A stretch of DNA of 12,205 bases from JAULUH01 sp032111745 (GCA_032111745.1 JAULUH010000398.1:1-12205), one strand, 5' to 3'. Positions 1-8,774 are shown, counted from the stretch's first letter. Notes: generated by a model not told the origin, from the letters alone. Translations and numbers: made by a program.

Positions 1-135
1 TGATTGACATGCCTTGGAAAGGAGGCGTCTTGAGCGTGCTTGAAACCGGCCCCGCGGTCACCTGGCCAGGACCCAACGGGCATCTCAGGACCGGCTGCCT
101 TTGAAGCTAGCCGGCACGACCGATGGAGGTTTCAC

Positions 136-1230
136 ATGATCACTGAGGCAGCACTCAAGGAGTTGGTAGGTTTCCAGGCCACTAGCGAGAGCGCACCCGT
201 GCTCAGCGTTTACCTCAACGTGGATCCGCTCCAGCGCACGGCCGAGTCCTACAAGTTATCCTTGCGCCACATGCTCGACTCCGTCAACGGACAGGTTTCC
301 CGCGAGGACCGAGCCCGAGTTGAGCGCTATGTCGACCTGGAGTACGACTGGCAAGGCCGCGGCCTGGTGTGTTTCAGCTGTGCTGCCGAAGACCTGTGGC
401 ATGCCCTCCCGCTGATGATACCCGTCCAGGACAAGATCTTCGCCGGCAGTCGCGCGTATATCAAGCCGCTTGGCGACCTGATGGACGCTTACGCTCGCTA
501 CGGCGTCGTGTTGGTCGAACAGGAGGGTGCTCACATCTTCCTGTTCCACATGGGCAGCCTGGAGAACGTCAGCGGTATCGCCGGCGAGGATGTCAAACGC
601 CACAAACAGGGCGGCTGGTCAGCTGCTCGCTACCAGCGCCACGAGGATGAGGCCGCCTACCGTAATCTCAAAGATGCTGCTGAGATGACTGCTGAGATCG
701 TACGCAGCGGTCAATGCCGCCACCTGATCCTGGGTGGCACCGATGAGAATGTCAGCCAGTTCGCAGCCCTGCTGCCCAAAGACGTGCACCACCTGGTGAT
801 TGGCACCATCAACCTGGATGTCAACGCCAACCCGGCCGACGTCCGAGACAGATCGCTGGCGATGATCCTGCAGGCCGACACGGCCCGCAAGGCTGAGCTG
901 ATCGACGAACTGATCACCCTGGCCGCCAAGGGCGGCCCCGCCACCCTGGGCTTGCGCAACACCCTGGAGGCAACCTATGCTGGCCGCGCCCGGCACCTGA
1001 TAGTCGACGAAGACTTCTCGGAGCCCGCTTACCGCTGTGATAACTGCGGCTTTGTCGAAACCACGCCGGCCGAGTCTTGCCCGTCGTGCGGTAGCCCCCT
1101 GCGCCTGTTGCCCGATGCCGTCGACAGCCTGGTGCGTTGGGCCTTGATTCGTAACACCGAGCTAACCATGGTGCCCGGCGACCCGAAACTCGCCGAGGCG
1201 GGGTCCGTAGGTGCCCTGTTGCGCTACTGA
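136..1230 (+). CDS. Bacterial eRF1-like (baeRF/VLRF1-type) release/rescue factor with C-terminal zinc ribbon
   Basis: I take the start at ATG 136: GGAGGT sits at 125-130, five bases upstream. The frame is open back to a TTG at 40, but that extension is low-complexity. The protein is 364 aa. Residues 157-175 read KQGGWSAARYQRHEDEAAY, which matches the archaeal/eukaryotic RF1 domain-2 loop (GGQSA-RF-R), with Trp161 in place of the catalytic Gln. The following part resembles the L7Ae-like domain 3 (HLILGGTDENVSQF near 225-240). It ends in a zinc ribbon with Cys301, Cys304, Cys315 and Cys318, as in archaeal RF1. Proteins of this superfamily (Vms1/VLRF1, baeRF) are linked to hydrolysis of peptidyl-tRNA on stalled ribosomes. 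That role here is inferred from the family and would be cytoplasmic. The gene is monocistronic in this view, with its own terminator downstream. Superfamily confidence is high; the exact subfamily (possibly baeRF family 10) is uncertain. Confidence 0.8.
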   Translation: MITEAALKELVGFQATSESAPVLSVYLNVDPLQRTAESYKLSLRHMLDSVNGQVSREDRARVERYVDLEYDWQGRGLVCFSCAAEDLWHALPLMIPVQDKIFAGSRAYIKPLGDLMDAYARYGVVLVEQEGAHIFLFHMGSLENVSGIAGEDVKRHKQGGWSAARYQRHEDEAAYRNLKDAAEMTAEIVRSGQCRHLILGGTDENVSQFAALLPKDVHHLVIGTINLDVNANPADVRDRSLAMILQADTARKAELIDELITLAAKGGPATLGLRNTLEATYAGRARHLIVDEDFSEPAYRCDNCGFVETTPAESCPSCGSPLRLLPDAVDSLVRWALIRNTELTMVPGDPKLAEAGSVGALLRY

Positions 1231-1302
1231 GAGCCGCCACCTGCCGGTACGGCCCTATGCCAGTCAAGTCCTTCCGGCGACATAGCTGGAGTTGCACGAA
1301 TC

Positions 1303-1332
1303 AGAGGGCAGCACTACTGCTGCCCTCTTTGT
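1303..1332 (+). terminator. Rho-independent terminator after the eRF1-like gene
   Basis: A perfect 11-bp stem, AGAGGGCAGCA (1303-1313) with TGCTGCCCTCT (1318-1328), closes a CTAC loop and runs into TTTGT. It lies 72 bases after the stop codon and before clpC, so the two genes are probably separate transcription units. The T-tract exists only on the + strand. Confidence 0.8.
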
Positions 1333-1500
1333 CACCATGCCGGGTGTGTTAGAACTATGTTAGGGTTCGGGCCGAGGGTAAGCTGCGGCACGCCCACCGG
1401 CCCGGCTTCGTGGTATGGTAGAGATAGATGAAAGTTCGACGGGCACCGGGCCTTAGCGTCCGGTTGCCAAAACGACGAAAGACCAGAGGAAAGCAAGAGC
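1333..1500 (+). other. clpC leader region, no clear promoter
   Basis: These 168 bases between the terminator and clpC must hold the clpC promoter, but no convincing -35/-10 pair is visible. TGTTAG occurs twice, 11 bases apart (1347-1352 and 1358-1363). TATGTT at 1356-1361 and TATGGT at 1414-1419 are weak -10 candidates without a -35. I see no CIRCE (HrcA) inverted repeat. AGAGGA at 1485-1490 is the likely ribosome binding site, ten bases before ATG 1501. Confidence 0.35.
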
Positions 1501-4026
<2,526 letters not shown>

Positions 4027-4117
4027 GCACAACGCGCCAGGACCCAACTGCCACCCCCAGGCACGGCTGAACCCCTCTATAGGGTAGCAGATCATCCAGG
4101 TGCGACCCGTCAACCCC

Positions 4118-4152
4118 AGGTGCCCGGCACTTCCCTATGGTGCCGGGCACCT
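4118..4152. terminator. 13-bp palindrome downstream of clpC, probable terminator or dispersed repeat
   Basis: AGGTGCCCGGCAC (4118-4130) pairs perfectly with GTGCCGGGCACCT (4140-4152) around a 9-base loop. Each arm is itself close to palindromic. No T-run follows on either strand, so it is not a textbook intrinsic terminator. It lies 92 bases after the clpC stop, between two co-directional genes. It could be a transcription-ending hairpin or a member of a repeat family. Confidence 0.5.
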
Positions 4153-4222
4153 TACTCGGTGCTCCAACTCCCTGGTTCACTCCGCATGGGCCACCACCGA
4201 CCCGGACGGGCAGGAGAGACGC

Positions 4223-5356
4223 ATGCATAACGGTTCATTGGCCGGCATCCGGGTGCTCGACCTCTCCCCATTGCTGCCGACTGCCTTCACCACCATGTGG
4301 CTGGGCGACCTGGGCGCTGACGTTATCAAGGTCGAAGCACTAGGTAGCCATTATACGCGCCTGATCGGCGACCTCCAGCACGGTCTCGGGCCCTATTTCG
4401 CCTCGATCAATCGCAACAAGCGCAGCATCGTGCTCAATCTGAAGCTCCCCGAGGGGCAAGAGGCGCTGCAACGGCTGGCTGCGACGGCCGACATCCTGGT
4501 CGAAGGGTTCCGCCCTGGGGTCATGGCCCGCCTCCGCGCCGATTATGCTGCATTGAGCGCGGTCAACCCGCGCTTGATTTACTGCTCGATTAGCGGCTTC
4601 GGCCAGGACGGCCCGTATCGGGATCACCCAGGCCATGACCTCACCTACCTGGCACTCGCCGGCATCCTGGATCTCAACCGCGGTGCCAGTGCAGGCGCCA
4701 CACCCCATCCGCTGCCTGTCCAGGTAGCTGATGTGGGCGGTGGCGCCATGCCAGCGCTCACCGCCATCCTGGCAGCCCTCTTTCATCGCGAGCGGACGGG
4801 TCAGGGCCAGGCTATCGACGTCTCCATGCTCGACGGCGCCTTGAGCTGGCTCTATTTCCTGCTTCCCCTGGCGCAGCGCCCTGAGCTGGCCGAGATGGGC
4901 CAGGGCATGCTCACCGGCGCTACCCTGGCCTATAACGTCTACGAGACCGCTGATGGCCGCTTCCTCGCCCTGGCCGCGCTGGAGGCCCACTTCTGGTCAG
5001 CCCTTTGCCGGGCCATAGGCCGCCTGGACCTGGAACCGGCCGCCTTCAACCCCGAGCCCGGCGCGGCCCAACGGCTGGCCGACCTGCGGGCCGTGTTTCG
5101 CGCCCATCCCCTGGCCCATTGGGCCTTGGTCCTGGACCGCCAGGCGATCCCCTGGGCCCCCGTGTTGACCCTGGAGGAAACTCTCGCCGACCCCCACATC
5201 CGCCAGCGGGCACCCGAGCTACAAGGCGATGTACCTCAACTGCCCTTCCCCGCTCACCTGTCGGCCACCCCGGCTACCATTCGCCGCCCACCTCCCAGGC
5301 TGGGAGAACACACGGCCGAGATCCTGCGCGAGATTGGGCAATTTGTAGAGGCATGA
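4223..5356 (+). CDS. CaiB/BaiF family III CoA-transferase or alpha-methylacyl-CoA racemase-like enzyme
   Basis: ATG 4223 is chosen because AGGAGAG (4212-4218) precedes it by four bases and the family N-terminus (LAGIRVLDLSP) follows at once. The longer GTG-started frame from 4100 runs through the 4118 palindrome. The protein is 377 aa. Seen motifs: LGADVIKVE near the N-terminus, NRNKRSIVLNLK, SGFGQDGPY, then GlyHisAspLeuThrTyr with His138 and Asp139, ADVGGG with Asp170, and GQGQAIDVSMLDG. In the racemase MCR/AMACR, catalytic His-Asp and Asp occupy the GHD and D-x-GGG motifs. CoA-transferases of this family use the single Asp corresponding to Asp139. Retention of the His plus the second Asp leans towards a racemase, but the substrate cannot be read from sequence. 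The family acts on acyl-CoA thioesters in the cytoplasm. No pathway partners are adjacent. The stop codon lies in the left arm of the 5350-5418 hairpin. Confidence 0.88.
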   Translation: MHNGSLAGIRVLDLSPLLPTAFTTMWLGDLGADVIKVEALGSHYTRLIGDLQHGLGPYFASINRNKRSIVLNLKLPEGQEALQRLAATADILVEGFRPGVMARLRADYAALSAVNPRLIYCSISGFGQDGPYRDHPGHDLTYLALAGILDLNRGASAGATPHPLPVQVADVGGGAMPALTAILAALFHRERTGQGQAIDVSMLDGALSWLYFLLPLAQRPELAEMGQGMLTGATLAYNVYETADGRFLALAALEAHFWSALCRAIGRLDLEPAAFNPEPGAAQRLADLRAVFRAHPLAHWALVLDRQAIPWAPVLTLEETLADPHIRQRAPELQGDVPQLPFPAHLSATPATIRRPPPRLGEHTAEILREIGQFVEA

Positions 5357-5418
5357 ATGGCGGGGCGTGGGGGGGGGGGGGGGGGCAGCCCCCCCCCCCA
5401 CGCCCCGCCATTCATGCC
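5350..5418. terminator. 30-bp perfect hairpin with G17/C11 tracts between convergent genes
   Basis: The left arm at 5350-5368 (ending GGCGGGGCGT) is the exact reverse complement of 5400-5418. G17 (5369-5385), CAG, then C11 (5389-5399) lie inside, giving 30 bp of perfect stem with surplus G in the loop. TGA stops of both convergent genes sit in mirrored positions (5354-5356 and 5412-5414). The position fits a bidirectional terminator. The run lengths may be imprecise because homopolymers are error-prone in assemblies. Confidence 0.7.
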
Positions 5419-6113
5419 CCTGCACCCATATCCTGCTTTCGCAGTCCGGCGTCTCCGAAGACCAGCATCTGGCTGGATGCAATCTTCGGGTGCGGCACGC
5501 GAGTGTCTCCGTTTCCTCCCGTCGGCCGCCATACCTGACCCAGCATCCGGCTAGCGATGCCATTGCTACGCGCTACCGCCTCACCAAACGGCCTGCCGCC
5601 CAGCCAGGTGTTCAGAAATACGCTGAGGCTGGGCTCCGGCAGCCAGTTCACGCCCACCGCGCCATTGACGGCTTGCGCACCTAGCGCCAGCCAATGGCTG
5701 GCCAGCGAACAGCCATAGCAGTTCATCTGGTACACGGCACGTAGCCGGAAGTGAGCCAGGCCAGCTTCCTGTAGCAGGTGCATGCCCGCAAAAAAATCCT
5801 CGCCTACCTGGTGCTCGCCATAGCCACAGGCATAGCCCGTCTGCCCATGCACCAGTATCAGCAGGTCGATCACCGCATCCCCGGCCTGCAGCAGCGCTTC
5901 CCAAAGCTGCGCGGCTGTGGCCTGTTCGTCCTCCAGGACCACAATACGGCGGTAGTGTCGGCGAGCTTGCAGCCAGATCACCCCTTTGGCATATTCCTCG
6001 GCCGACCAATCCATGGCCCGGCTGGCCCACTCCGGCAGTGTGAGGTGCCCGGCCCGGCCGGCGTTCTCCAGGAATACGATCAATTGGGGGGAAGGGCTTC
6101 CCATCTCAGTCAT
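5412..6113 (-). CDS. Putative caspase-fold (clan CD-like) cysteine peptidase, uncharacterised
   Basis: The likely start is ATG 6113, 16 bases after the bactofilin stop, giving 233 aa. The frame stays open to 6209 but would then overlap bactofilin. ATG 6104 is an alternative, and neither start has a strong Shine-Dalgarno. I do not recognise a named family. The layout is that of caspase/CHAT/gingipain-like domains: a hydrophobic strand ending in His89-Gly (LLILVHGQTG), then 43 residues later Asn-Cys132 (YQMNCYG). Next come LGAQAVNGAVGVNWL and GGRPFGEAVARSN, like the post-Cys part of CHAT domains, and finally MLVFGDAGLR, like the FGDPALR end of such domains. His89 and Cys132 would be the dyad. 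No signal peptide or membrane segment is seen, so it is probably cytoplasmic. It is likely co-transcribed with the bactofilin and prs. Peptidase activity is inferred; it may be an inactive fold relative. Confidence 0.6.
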   Translation of the reverse strand: MTEMGSPSPQLIVFLENAGRAGHLTLPEWASRAMDWSAEEYAKGVIWLQARRHYRRIVVLEDEQATAAQLWEALLQAGDAVIDLLILVHGQTGYACGYGEHQVGEDFFAGMHLLQEAGLAHFRLRAVYQMNCYGCSLASHWLALGAQAVNGAVGVNWLPEPSLSVFLNTWLGGRPFGEAVARSNGIASRMLGQVWRPTGGNGDTRVPHPKIASSQMLVFGDAGLRKQDMGAGA

Positions 6114-6129
6114 CCCGTGGTCGCTGGAT

Positions 6130-6573
6130 CTAGCTCTCGATTCCTGTGTCCTGGCTCTTTTCGCCGGCCTGCACCACCGGAATCGGCTCCCGGCCCCGCT
6201 CCAGGACAAAGGGCTCGGACGGGGTTTCCTCCTGCATCACCAGCTCGCCCCGCAGGTAACCCCCTTCGTCCAACAGGAAGGACGCCACCTTCAACCGGCC
6301 CCAGGCTCGTCCGCCCTCCAACAGCTCGACGCGACTGGCCGTGATCTCACCCTTGTACGCGCCAGAGATCGACACAGTCTTGGCCTTGATATCCGCCATC
6401 ACCTTGGCGGAGGCGGTGATGATCACGTTGCCCAGCGTCTCGATGGCCCCGCTCTCCATCACCCCGTCGATGCGAATGCTACCGTCGCAGCGCAGGTCGC
6501 CGGCAAAGGTTGCCCGTGCGCCAATAGCTACCTCGATGACGTCCGGATCAGGCCGCTTTTCTCTGCTAAACAT
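6130..6573 (-). CDS. Bactofilin-family polymer-forming cytoskeletal protein
   Basis: This 147-aa protein starts at ATG 6573 with GAGGAA (6586-6581) seven bases upstream. Residues 13-120 form the bactofilin (DUF583) right-handed beta-helix. The typical repeat pattern is visible: IEVAIGARATFAGDLRCDGS, IRIDGVMESGAIETLGNVII, AKVMADIKAKTVSISGAYKG, then EITASRVELLEGGRAWG. Short charged, disordered tails flank it, as in the family, and there is no transmembrane segment. Bactofilins polymerise without nucleotide and scaffold cell-shape, envelope or chromosome-segregation machinery, often at the inner face of the membrane. The gene lies 63 bp after prs and 16 bp before the caspase-like gene on the same strand. 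Co-transcription with them is inferred. No peptidoglycan hydrolase, a frequent bactofilin neighbour, is present. Confidence 0.92.
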   Translation of the reverse strand: MFSREKRPDPDVIEVAIGARATFAGDLRCDGSIRIDGVMESGAIETLGNVIITASAKVMADIKAKTVSISGAYKGEITASRVELLEGGRAWGRLKVASFLLDEGGYLRGELVMQEETPSEPFVLERGREPIPVVQAGEKSQDTGIES

Positions 6574-6636
6574 GCGTATTTTCCTCGCTCACGTAGCCCC
6601 ACGGCTTGCACGCTGTGCCTACGCCTGCATCGTTCC

Positions 6637-7680
6637 TCAGGCGGACGACAGCTCACCTCGCACCTGAAGATCGCTGGTCTGGCGCTCCTGGGCCAGCCGC
6701 AGCAATGGGGGCACCACCTCGTCCTGGGGTCGCTGCAGGAGCGGGCTGATGGACCGCCTGGTCCAGATCCGGTAGATCGACTCCGCCAGCAGCGGTGCGA
6801 TAGATTTCACCACCAGCTTGGGATGGTTCTTCTCAGGTGGCACATGGATCGTATTGGTTACGACCAGCTGCTTGACGTAGTCCAGGCTGCCCAGGCGCTC
6901 CAACGCCGTCGGCAGCAGAACAGGGTGGGTGATCGCCAGGTACACCTCGGGGCGGGCGCCGCTCTCGATCAGCTCGCCGACCTGTCCCAGGATGCTGCCA
7001 CCCGCAACGATGTCGTCAAACACGATCGGAATCTTGTCCTTGATGTCGCCCACCACATGGGTGGTCTGTACCTCTTGAAAGCTCTCGCGGCGCTTGTGCA
7101 TCACCACCAGCGGCAGCCCCAGGAGCTCGGCAAATCGTCCCGCTACCTTGGCCCGGCCCACGTCAGGTGATACGACCACGGCTTCCTCAAACTTGGGGTC
7201 GTCGATGAAATGGGATGCCAGCACCTTGCGGGCCGACAGGGGATCCACCGGGATGTCGAAGAAACCCTGGGTCGCCTCGGCATGGATGTCGACGTAGATC
7301 ACCCGGCTCGCCCCTAGCTCCTGCATCATGCGGGCCACGACGCGCGCGCTGATTGCCTCCCGGCCCATGGCCATCCGTTCCTGCCGTCCATAGGGGAAAT
7401 AGGGCACCACCACGGTGATGCTGTGCACCGAGGCCCGCCGGAAGGCGTCCAGGTACAGCAACAGCTCCATCAGGTTGTCGTTTACCGGCGGTGAACAGGG
7501 CTGGATGAGAAAGACGTCGTCCCCGCGCACCAGCTCCTTGATCTGCACGTGGATCTCGGAGTCCGGCAGGTGAGTCGTGATGCAGGCGCCCAGCGTCTCC
7601 TGGCCCAAGATATTGGCGATTTCCTCGGCCAGCGGGAGGTTAGCACTGCCACTGAACAGTCGAAGGGGATAGTCAGGCAC
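6637..7680 (-). CDS. prs: Ribose-phosphate pyrophosphokinase (PRPP synthetase)
   Basis: The start is GTG 7680: AAGGAGGT (7693-7686) lies five bases upstream, and the following PDYPLRLFSGSAN is the usual Prs N-terminus. An ATG further up would bypass this site. The protein is 347 aa, about 30 longer than typical class I enzymes because of a C-terminal tail (SPLLQRPQDE onwards). It makes PRPP from ribose 5-phosphate and ATP for purine, pyrimidine, His, Trp and NAD synthesis in the cytoplasm. Seen: the flexible loop PYFPYGRQERMAMGREAISA (93-112), the metal and nucleotide motif DIHAEATQGFF (His133), VSPDVGRAK (170-178), catalytic-loop KRR (196-198) and the PRPP loop DDIVAGGSI (222-230). That loop lacks the usual Thr before GG and looks one residue shorter than DDxxxTGGT. 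Transcription is likely from the promoter at 7737-7765. Confidence 0.93.
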   Translation of the reverse strand: MPDYPLRLFSGSANLPLAEEIANILGQETLGACITTHLPDSEIHVQIKELVRGDDVFLIQPCSPPVNDNLMELLLYLDAFRRASVHSITVVVPYFPYGRQERMAMGREAISARVVARMMQELGASRVIYVDIHAEATQGFFDIPVDPLSARKVLASHFIDDPKFEEAVVVSPDVGRAKVAGRFAELLGLPLVVMHKRRESFQEVQTTHVVGDIKDKIPIVFDDIVAGGSILGQVGELIESGARPEVYLAITHPVLLPTALERLGSLDYVKQLVVTNTIHVPPEKNHPKLVVKSIAPLLAESIYRIWTRRSISPLLQRPQDEVVPPLLRLAQERQTSDLQVRGELSSA

Positions 7681-7722
7681 GGCGGACCTCCTTGAGGAGC
7701 GCTGCATCAGAGACCGCAAAGC

Positions 7723-7751
7723 TTTCGACTGGCCGGATTATATGTTATCAT
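7723..7751 (+). promoter_or_regulatory. Candidate promoter for rdgB, overlapping the prs promoter
   Basis: TATCAT at 7746-7751 matches a -10 box at 5/6, but the region 17 bp upstream (TTTCGA, 7723-7728) is a poor -35. A start near 7758 would give a leader of about 25 bases. The box lies inside the spacer of the divergent prs promoter, so the two would compete for polymerase if both are used. Confidence 0.35.
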
Positions 7752-7765
7752 CTGGGCAAGGTCAA
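7737..7765 (-). promoter_or_regulatory. Sigma-70-type promoter for prs
   Basis: On the minus strand, TTGACC (7765-7760, 5/6 to consensus) is followed by a 17-bp spacer and a perfect TATAAT (7742-7737). The predicted start near 7730 leaves about a 50-base leader before GTG 7680. It is the best promoter match I found in the window. Confidence 0.8.
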
Positions 7766-7782
7766 TTCCATCGGGACCAGCC

Positions 7783-8406
7783 ATGACACAACCCAAGCTG
7801 TTGATCGCCACCCACAACCAGGGCAAGGTACGCGAATATCGCGACCTGCTGGCTGACCTGCCCCTTGAGGTCACTTATCTGGATGCCGAAGGCATTGCGT
7901 TCGAGGTAGAGGAGACAGGAGAGACCTTCGAGGCCAACGCCATTTTGAAGGCGGAAGCCTATTCCCGGGCCTCCGGCTTGCTCACCTGGGCTGACGACTC
8001 AGGCCTGGAGGTCGACGCACTGAGCGGTAAGCCGGGTATCTACTCCGCTCGCTACGGCACGCCCGAGGTGCAAGGCGACGAAGGCCGTTACCGCCTTCTG
8101 CTTGCTCAATTGGCGGGCCTGGCCGAGCCCGCCCGTACTGCCCGTTTCCGCTGCGTGGTGGCCCTGGCTGCCCCCTCAGGCCAGGTTCAGACTGCTGAAG
8201 GCGTGTGCGAGGGCCGCATTGCCCTGTCCCCCCGTGGGCACAACGGCTTCGGCTACGATCCCATCTTCCTGCTGGCTGACCTGGACTACCAGCACACCAT
8301 GGCCGAGCTGGAACCTGCCGCCAAGAACGAACTCAGCCACCGTGGCCGGGCATCCCGGGCAGCCAAAGAGCTCCTGCACCGGATGGTGGCTCCTCCCAAT
8401 ATGTGA
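7783..8406 (+). CDS. rdgB: XTP/dITP diphosphatase (non-canonical purine NTP pyrophosphatase, RdgB/HAM1)
   Basis: This 207-aa protein has every signature of the Ham1/RdgB family: THNQGK (10-15) for the triphosphate, ETFEANAILKA (48-58), ADDSGLEVDAL (70-80) with Asp71 as the likely catalytic base, GKPGIYSAR (82-90), GHNGFGYDPIF (152-162) for the base, and SHRGRA (185-190). It hydrolyses XTP, ITP and dITP to monophosphates, keeping deaminated purines out of nucleic acids. Length is normal. ATG 7783 has no good Shine-Dalgarno (only GGGACC nearby), yet the family N-terminus begins directly after it. The gene diverges from prs with 102 bp between start codons, pairing nucleotide supply with nucleotide cleaning. 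The 477-bp repeat region follows the stop. Confidence 0.96.
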   Translation: MTQPKLLIATHNQGKVREYRDLLADLPLEVTYLDAEGIAFEVEETGETFEANAILKAEAYSRASGLLTWADDSGLEVDALSGKPGIYSARYGTPEVQGDEGRYRLLLAQLAGLAEPARTARFRCVVALAAPSGQVQTAEGVCEGRIALSPRGHNGFGYDPIFLLADLDYQHTMAELEPAAKNELSHRGRASRAAKELLHRMVAPPNM

Positions 8407-8414
8407 CGGCGAAC

Positions 8415-8451
8415 GCAGGAGCACCGCTTAGCGCACATCTGTCCCAACTAA
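8415..8451 (+). repeat. Left inverted end of the repeat region
   Basis: The core at 8431-8451 (GCGCACATCTGTCCCAACTA then A) is the reverse complement of 8851-8871 with four mismatches. The outer 16 bases match about half, with the differences mainly A/G or C/T. Confidence 0.55.
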
Positions 8452-8507
8452 TCCCGTCGTAACCAAACCGATCGCCTGGTGGGTCCGCCATCCTTGCCCC
8501 GCACCTG

Positions 8508-8630
8508 TCCCCTCGTCGGGCGCGGCCCTCCGTCCTTTACAGGATGATATCCCGTTCCGGGATGATATCCCGTTCCGGGATGATACGCCCGTTCCGGGAC
8601 GATGCGGCCGCCCAGTCCTGGCACCCGCGT
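8508..8630 (+). repeat. Long imperfect direct repeat, copy A, with 18-bp sub-repeats
   Basis: It begins TCCCCTCGT, continues through CGCGGCCCTCCGTCCTTT and ends GCCCAGTC...CGCGT. Inside, AGGATGATATCCCGTTCC (8541-8558) is followed by GGGATGATATCCCGTTCC (8559-8576), a 19-bp variant (8577-8595) and a partial unit from 8596. The GGGAT-GAT-ATCCC core of each unit is an inverted repeat. Copy B lies 179 bases downstream. Confidence 0.8.
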
Positions 8631-8686
8631 GAATTACCCTCGGCCCATACCCCGCCACCCGCCTCGCAGTTGCATCAAGACCCCCC

Positions 8687-8774
8687 TCCCCTCGTACGGC
8701 GCGGCCCTCCGTCCTTTGCAGGATGATATCCCATTCCGGGATGATATGCCCGCCCAGTCGTCCATGCACCGCGT
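8687..8774 (+). repeat. Long imperfect direct repeat, copy B
   Basis: It shares TCCCCTCGT, CGCGGCCCTCCGTCCTTT, GGATGATATCCC, TTCCGGGATGATAT and CGCCCAGTC...CGCGT with copy A, but has only one full 18-bp unit (8720-8737) plus a partial one. The length difference between copies equals about two sub-repeats. The nonamer TCCCCTCGT occurs a third time, inverted, at 8819-8811. Confidence 0.8.

Noticed and set aside
3..104. Short open frame on the + strand with GGAGG at 21-25 and TTG at 30.
   Set aside because: It has about 25 codons, no recognisable product and no promoter, and overlaps the leader of the eRF1-like gene; it may be the tail of something outside the window.
40..135. N-terminal extension of the eRF1-like gene from TTG 40.
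   Set aside because: The extra 32 residues are Pro/Arg-rich and unlike the family; ATG 136 has a well placed GGAGGT.
1333..1500. CIRCE or CtsR operator in front of clpC.
   Set aside because: I found no inverted TTAGCACTC repeat and no CtsR-type heptad direct repeat.
4100..4222. Upstream extension of the CoA-transferase gene from GTG 4100.
   Set aside because: It would translate through the 4118-4152 palindrome and shows no family similarity; ATG 4223 has a good ribosome binding site.
5357..5684. Open frames running through the G17/C11 tract (poly-Gly/Pro products).
   Set aside because: They are homopolymer artefacts overlapping the hairpin and the minus-strand caspase-like gene.
8541..8604. 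CRISPR array.
   Set aside because: The 18-bp units are directly adjacent with no spacers, and no cas gene is near.
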